A DNA stretch of 64,000 bases from Hyalella azteca (lineage: Eukaryota; Arthropoda; Malacostraca; Amphipoda; Hyalellidae). The translations under genes and the position numbers were made by a program. The notes beneath the pieces were generated by a model, which saw only the letters and a list, made by a program, of their open reading frames with translations, searched no databases and had not been told where the DNA came from. Shown piece after piece: positions 58,429 to 64,000 of this stretch. Position 1 is the first letter of the stretch. Every line of letters begins with the position of its first letter. The stretch covers positions 124,001 through 188,000 of the forward strand of contig NW_025932501.1 in the NCBI RefSeq assembly GCF_000764305.2, written 5' to 3'.

Positions 58429-61400
58429 TTCATCCATTGACAAGATTTGTTCTTTACTATTTATGAGCAGGCTATTTTAATACGGTCATTTACTCAGCCC
58501 GTTTATTTGTTCATTCGTTGATTATACCTCCATCAGTTTCCGATGAAAGTTCAGTTGCATGGGCAACACATTAAACGCGCATTGCAACGTTTAAAAGCTA
58601 AGCAAACCGCGTCTTCTTTCAAGACTCGTGTTCTTAACGCGGTCATTATGGTAAAGCTAGTGCAAATGAGTCCATTTCGCGCGGCTTGCTGTCGCTTTAT
58701 ACATGTTCGACTTGTGCCGTCTTGCGCGCGCTCCGAAGGCCGCCGTTAACAAATTCATAAACTGACCTCGGTGGCTTCATTTCTTCGACCTCGTTTTCGT
58801 TACATTATCATTTCATGGTGCAAGTTCCTGTAAATAGTCTTTAGTGAAAATATTTTACTCCTCCTCTCTCCACCCTTACAACAAATTTCGTTCATTTCCA
58901 CGTTACTTGTCTGAATTTAGTCACACTTCTTTTCGATGAGAGAAGTTGCGTTCCTGCCATGAGACTCATCATGATGAGTTTCAAGGTATATAAATAGGTG
59001 CATAATTTTATTTCGCTGCATGCATGGTGCAATTAGGCTATGTGTATGTGGACACTTACTAGCTTAATTGTTAACAATACGACTGTTCAAATTGTTGATA
59101 TATGACATTTTAAAGCAAAAATTCTTTGTCTTGAAAAAAAAGTAAGACCCAACTTACATAGCGTAATTCACCCACTTGCCAACTACGTCCTAGACGAAGA
59201 AGTGCTCGACTCATGGCTTCGTGCTACGTTGGACTTACATTTGTAATACTTTCGACGGGCAATTTGATTTTTTTTGGAGAAATGCATAAAAAACGAAATT
59301 TTCACACACGCTAAGGCAATCTTTATGAGGTTAGGTTTGCCATCGCACAAAAAAGGCCGACTCTCTGCGTTGCAACATCATAATAACGACAATTTTCAGG
59401 TCCCATCTTATTCAGTTGGGTAGAAATATAATTTCTTACGAATGAATGTATTTTGTTATGTAGCACATCAATGAGAGATAGATAATTATTATTTCGATGT
59501 TCAATCCCTCTGCTCGAAGATGATGCAACCCGAAAAAAATATCGATTTAAGTCTAATTTATAAGTTATTTCATCACAATTGTTATTGCTTTTGATTGGCT
59601 TGCTTCGTACACTCACATCTCTTGTGATGAATTTTCGTGCTACCTGGCCGTGTTATTACACTTCCACCGAGTCACTCGAACGAGATTTTCGATTACCGAC
59701 TTAGTTATTTTGTTTCCTTATATGCAGTGCACTGACGTTCTAGTGACTGTAGCTTGGGGAATAGTAAAACTAGACCCGACTCCTCATACCTGTTTTTTAT
59801 TGTTTTTTTTTTCTCTGCCTGCAACTATCACACCAGCACGTATGTTGCCATTATTTTTCTATTGCCGTTATTCCAGTTGGAGTCGTGTCAAGATTTTCAT
59901 CTGCCATTAAAATAACTATCCTACAATATTTTTCCACTCTGAAATATTTTATTGAATATACTCTCGTTCACCCGTTTTTTATTAGTTCGTTTCCAAAGCA
60001 TACAAGCTGCTCAATTCAATCACGATGGCGAGAATCGATGCATCAGATAAAAAACATCATACTTTTATGATAGACTGATAGTCATGCACACGTACATTGC
60101 ACGTCCTTAGTACATGATACGCATAATAAATGCCATATAATACGTACAAATCGAAAACGTGTTGCCATGTGCAATAATGTAGCGTATAGGTGCCGTGCTT
60201 CTCCTCGTTCCCAAGAAAGTAAGCGTAAGCCTGCGTTCGCTCTGTTCTTCCTTCATCGTCTCATCTCGGGTTAAAGAATCTTAAAGTTATTCCAGTTCGC
60301 TGGCATGCTTCATTATATACATGAGACAGTGCAAATGCGAATATTTTTATATCGGTTATAGCCTTTGTTTTAAACTGTATTGATCAAAATTAAAATTTTA
60401 GTTTTTTCACGTCTGTCACATTATTAACCAAAAAATTGTTAAAGATACAAAACTTAACAATTACCGCTTGCAAATTTCAAACATAATTCGTGAGTATTTT
60501 TCTAGTCTTGATGCAGTTTTGTCATATTGCGTTCATCAAGAGCACAGCAGCTTTCCCCTGAAATTAATGAAGTTTTCTTCGTAAAGAAGAGCATGCCAGC
60601 CTCACTCCATCTGCCAGGAATGTCTGTAAGTAATGCCTGGAATTTCACGTGTAGCCCTGCTTCGGAAATGGAAGACTGAAACGTATGCGCTGCGGCCGTA
60701 GTCTTCTTGGAACGATGAGCTAATTACATCTCGGGAACTCCCTACACTCTGTAACCTGTCTTCGGTCTGTCTTACGCTGGCAATGACCGCAATAGAGTTG
60801 ATCTCTTAAAAAATATCAGTAGGTTGAAGTGATACTCGTCTTGCTCATCGTTTTCACGTTTTTAGTTCAAATGCTTCTAAAATTTCTATATCCCGTACAA
60901 ATTGTTGAGTTTCCAAGCCCAGTTGATATCGAATTGCAATCACTTCATTGTGAATGCTAAATTCCGATAAAGGTCTAAAATATATTCAAATTTTCTTCCA
61001 AAATTCTTTTCGGATTTATCTGTTCTGAAAAGCTAGACGTTGAAATTTGTTCATTTAGACATTTACCATAGAAAATTATTTGGTCACGCATGCTAGGCAC
61101 AGAAGTATGCCAGATAAAAGTAGATTAAGGCTTCTGATTTATCTTTATCTTGATTTTATGACAAGCCTCGTTATTAGTTGTTAGTTAATTTGGAAACATC
61201 AGAAGTGCTTGATCTGAATCATTCGTTCGATGCGTCGCGGCACTCGCTTATCTTTTTAATCGCAACTCGACTATTTTCACTTGTCATTTCATGTCTCCGG
61301 ATTCTACGAGATAAGAGTGAAACGGGGCATTATTTTATCAGCTGAGCCGATTTTTATTTCATCAAGAAAGAATGAATAATTTTCGTGATTTTTAAGAATA

Positions 61401-61740
61401 CAAGGTGCGGTTGGCAAACCAATAATTTCAGGCAATATATAATAATATCTTAATATCTTTGGTCATATATGATTTTGTCAAACAAATTTTCTTCTAGTGC
61501 AACTATTAGAGCATTAAAAAATTTTTCTTGACATTAAATTTCCAGCAAATTTTATCTTCAAGAAAACGTACTGCAATTTTCATGGCTATACACGCGTCTT
61601 TTCTGTCGCCGGTCCAATCTAGCGAGAGTTTTTTCATAGCGCATTGTGCGGCGGCCGCGACAAACTTGCAAGTCATTGTTTGATCAAATCTGTTAAAAAG
61701 CTCATGCTATTAGGGAATTTTTGCAGTCATATTATGTATT
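58429..61740. other. AT-rich stretch downstream
   Basis: About 3.3 kb without a recognisable exon or element. The frame at 58543-58749 is Arg/Lys-rich but short and unsupported. No AP-2 DNA-binding exon is present. Confidence 0.5.
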
Positions 61741-62660
61741 AGCGTGACTTTTGCCTGAGATAATTATGATGGCGGTCATTGTATCCAACATGTTTCCATG
61801 TCGCCATACGATACCCATGATGAGGCGAGTACGGGCCTTATGCTTTATCGTCCTCACCATAAACATGACACTCATGGCAGAGAACTTAGATGCACGATTA
61901 TGCGTGGATTACGATGGATGTTTGTTTTAATCTAACGCGTATGCGTGGATTACTATGGTTGTTTGTTTTAATCTAACAGGTATGCGTGGATTACTATGGT
62001 TGTTTCTCTTAATCTCACGCTTATGCGTGGATTACGATAGTTGTTATCTTAATCTCACGCTTATGCGTGCATTACGATGGTTGTTATCTTAATCTCACGC
62101 TTATGCGTGCATTACGATGGTTGTTATCTTAATCTCACGCTTATGCGTGCATTACGATGGTTGTTTGTCTTAATCTCACGCTCATGCTTGGATTATGCTT
62201 GCCGTCGATCGTAATCTCCATAGCGTGACTTTTGCCTGAGATAATTATGATGGCGGTCATTGTATCCAACATGTTTCCATGTCGCCATACGATACCCATG
62301 ATGAGGCGAGTACTGGCCATATGCTTTATCGTCCTCACCACAGGACACTCATGGCGAAGAACTTAGATGCACGATCATGCGTGGATTACGATGGTTGTTT
62401 GTCTTAATCTCACGCTCATGCGTAGATTACGATGGTTGTTTGCCTTAATATCACGCTCATGCGTGGATTACGGTAGTTGTTTATCTTAATCTCATGCTTA
62501 TGCGTGCATTACGATGGTTTTTTGTCTTAATCTTAATCTAACGCGTATGCGTGGATTACTATGGTTGTCTCTATTAATCTCATGCTTATGCGTGCATTAC
62601 GATGGTTCTTTGTCGTAATCTCGCGCTCATGCTTGGATTAGGCTTGCCGTCCATCTTAAT
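61741..62660 (+). repeat. 40-bp tandem array nested in a 481-bp duplication
   Basis: The block starting AGCGTGACTTTTGCCTGAG at 61741 recurs at 62222 (offset 481 bp). Each block of about 160-190 bp is followed by about seven units of a 40-bp repeat with words TTATGCGTGCATTACGATGG and TTGTTATCTTAATCTCACGC. So block plus array was duplicated as one higher-order unit. The second half has more divergent monomers. No coding signal. Confidence 0.9.
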
Positions 62661-63879
62661 CTCCAACCCACACTCGTCAGACAATTTTTCGTATGACAGT
62701 CCATTCTTAGTTTTCGCTCCAAATTCAAATGAAAAGAATGGCTAGACTAGTACATAGAAATTGCGAGATAAATCTTTCTTTATTAATGAATAATAAATAC
62801 TTTAATATTAAACACAAGCCCATGGCGTGAATGCCAGATGGCGATTGCTTGTTAAGCTTCAAGAAATTTGTAACCCTTGCTTGTGATGGCTGTCACACGG
62901 CTAAAAATTTGATAATAAATGAAAGGATGTGTATAATCTCTGATCTTACGCAGCTTAGTTCATCTATAACTGCCGTGTTTTTTTCAATGTTAACATTTTA
63001 GCTTAATGATGTTTACGAATATTTAGCAGTTACAATCCATAATTTGAAGCCTTTCTTTTATACATACATGGTCATCCTAGAAATAGCCGTAACTCCAATA
63101 GAGCTCATATATTGAGGCCAAGGCGAATTGCAATAATCGACATTCCATTGCATTATATGGGCATCACGGGAAGGAATCTTCAATCATTTACTGACACCGT
63201 TCAAAATCTGGTCCAGGTTCAATGATTAGCATTTGTTTATGTTGGCTGGCAGCATCGCAACGCGCATAGTGTTTCCAGTGTGGACGACTATTAATTAATT
63301 GTTATGTCGTGGGTATAGTGGCAGCCCAGAGGTTCGGTACTTAATGAAGCACCGTAGTATTAAAACACTTTATTGCACAAATTACAGTAAAACATTGCAC
63401 AAGGAACAATTCACTCTAGTGGACTTATCGAGATATCTGTGACTCGACACTATCAAGTTTCAGCATGACGTCTCACTAGACCCTTGTTGCCATATTGAAG
63501 TCAACTTTCATACTACTCGTTCCTAATCCGCAATCTCTATTCTCGATTCTAACTTTCTCTAAAACATTCCTACAATACAAATTCTAATTAAATACAAATT
63601 TACAATACCTATATATTTAATAGAAGCCTTATATTACAGCAGTCAAATAAAATTTACAACAAGCCCTCTACAGTTATGCTATAGCTAGAACACTTCATGT
63701 AAGACAAGGCGATGTATAGTTCAGAACACTACTGGCACAGGTACGGTGATGTGTAGTATAGAACATTCCCTGTACAGTCCGAGCGCTGTACATTATATAC
63801 AGAGTACTTAGTACAAGATGGGTGCTGTATAGTATAAATTAGGAGCTGGATCACATTCCCCGTCTGGCAGTTTATCATC
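62661..63879. other. AT-rich right flank
   Basis: No exon recognised. 63690-63840 has loosely repeated GTATAG and GTACAG words (GATGTATAGTTCAGAACAC, then GATGTGTAGTATAGAACAT). Confidence 0.5.
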
Positions 63880-64000
63880 CAGCTGAAGCTTGAGTCGTCA
63901 AACATCGCCGCATAATCAGCCTTTGCTTTTATGTTAAATTAGCCGTGNCAGCTGAAGCTTGAGTCGTCAAACATCGCCGCATAATCAGCCTTTGCTTTTA
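63880..64000 (+). other. single-N join flanked by an identical 52-bp sequence
   Basis: 63880-63931 and 63949-64000 are identical over 52 bp (start CAGCTGAAGCTTGAGTCG), separated by 16 bases and one N at 63948. An exact duplicate straddling a lone N is the mark of a failed gap closure where overlapping contig ends were not merged. Confidence 0.85.

Overview
This is a piece of a large, AT-rich animal nuclear genome, most likely an arthropod and probably an insect. There are no operons or densely packed genes. The few convincing coding segments are short exons bounded by canonical GT/AG splice sites and separated by kilobases of AT-rich, stop-dense sequence full of micro- and minisatellites. An exact back-to-back copy of the Nextera (Tn5 mosaic-end) adapter at 25762-25799, and single-N joins at 9412 and 63948, show that this is a short-read draft assembly with gap-closing artefacts. 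The species cannot be fixed from the sequence.

The one gene I can name is a plus-strand AP-2 family transcription factor (TfAP-2). Three consecutive exons encode the proline/tyrosine-rich transactivation region: 54089-54259, 55433-55570 and 56217-56345. The first carries the family's PPYFPPPY signature. All three introns around them are phase 0. A 184-codon Gln-rich/acidic first coding exon at 27401-27952 ends in phase 0 at a GTGAGG donor. It is the best candidate for this gene's start, which would make intron 1 about 26.1 kb, but that link is inferred. A GC-rich promoter/leader region lies just upstream (about 26040-27400). The DNA-binding/dimerisation exons are not in the window and must lie beyond 64000.

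Layout: 1-26000 is non-coding, with tandem arrays at 3596 (33 bp), 7306 (33 bp), 9301-10716 (two 14-bp families), 13968-14500 (39 and 36 bp), 20557 (165-bp duplication with ATT tract), 22661 (TCCG/TCTG) and 24914-26035 (13/26 bp). 26040-27952 is the promoter and first exon. 27953-54088 is the putative giant intron 1, with arrays at 31823, 37951, 41181 and 53714, a pair of 138-bp MITE-like elements, a pair of about 128-bp dispersed repeats and a 416/341-bp tandem duplication. 54089-56345 holds the AP-2 exons. 56346-64000 is downstream intron with an exon-end triplication, a 315-bp tandem duplication, a TGACATCA cluster and a 40-bp array nested in a 481-bp duplication.

The pattern I find most worth a second look is local: short tandem duplications lie at or within about 40 bp of the 5' splice sites of three successive AP-2 exons, and one of them copies the exon end and donor itself three times. 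I found no CRISPR array, rRNA or convincing tRNA, and no intact transposon protein.
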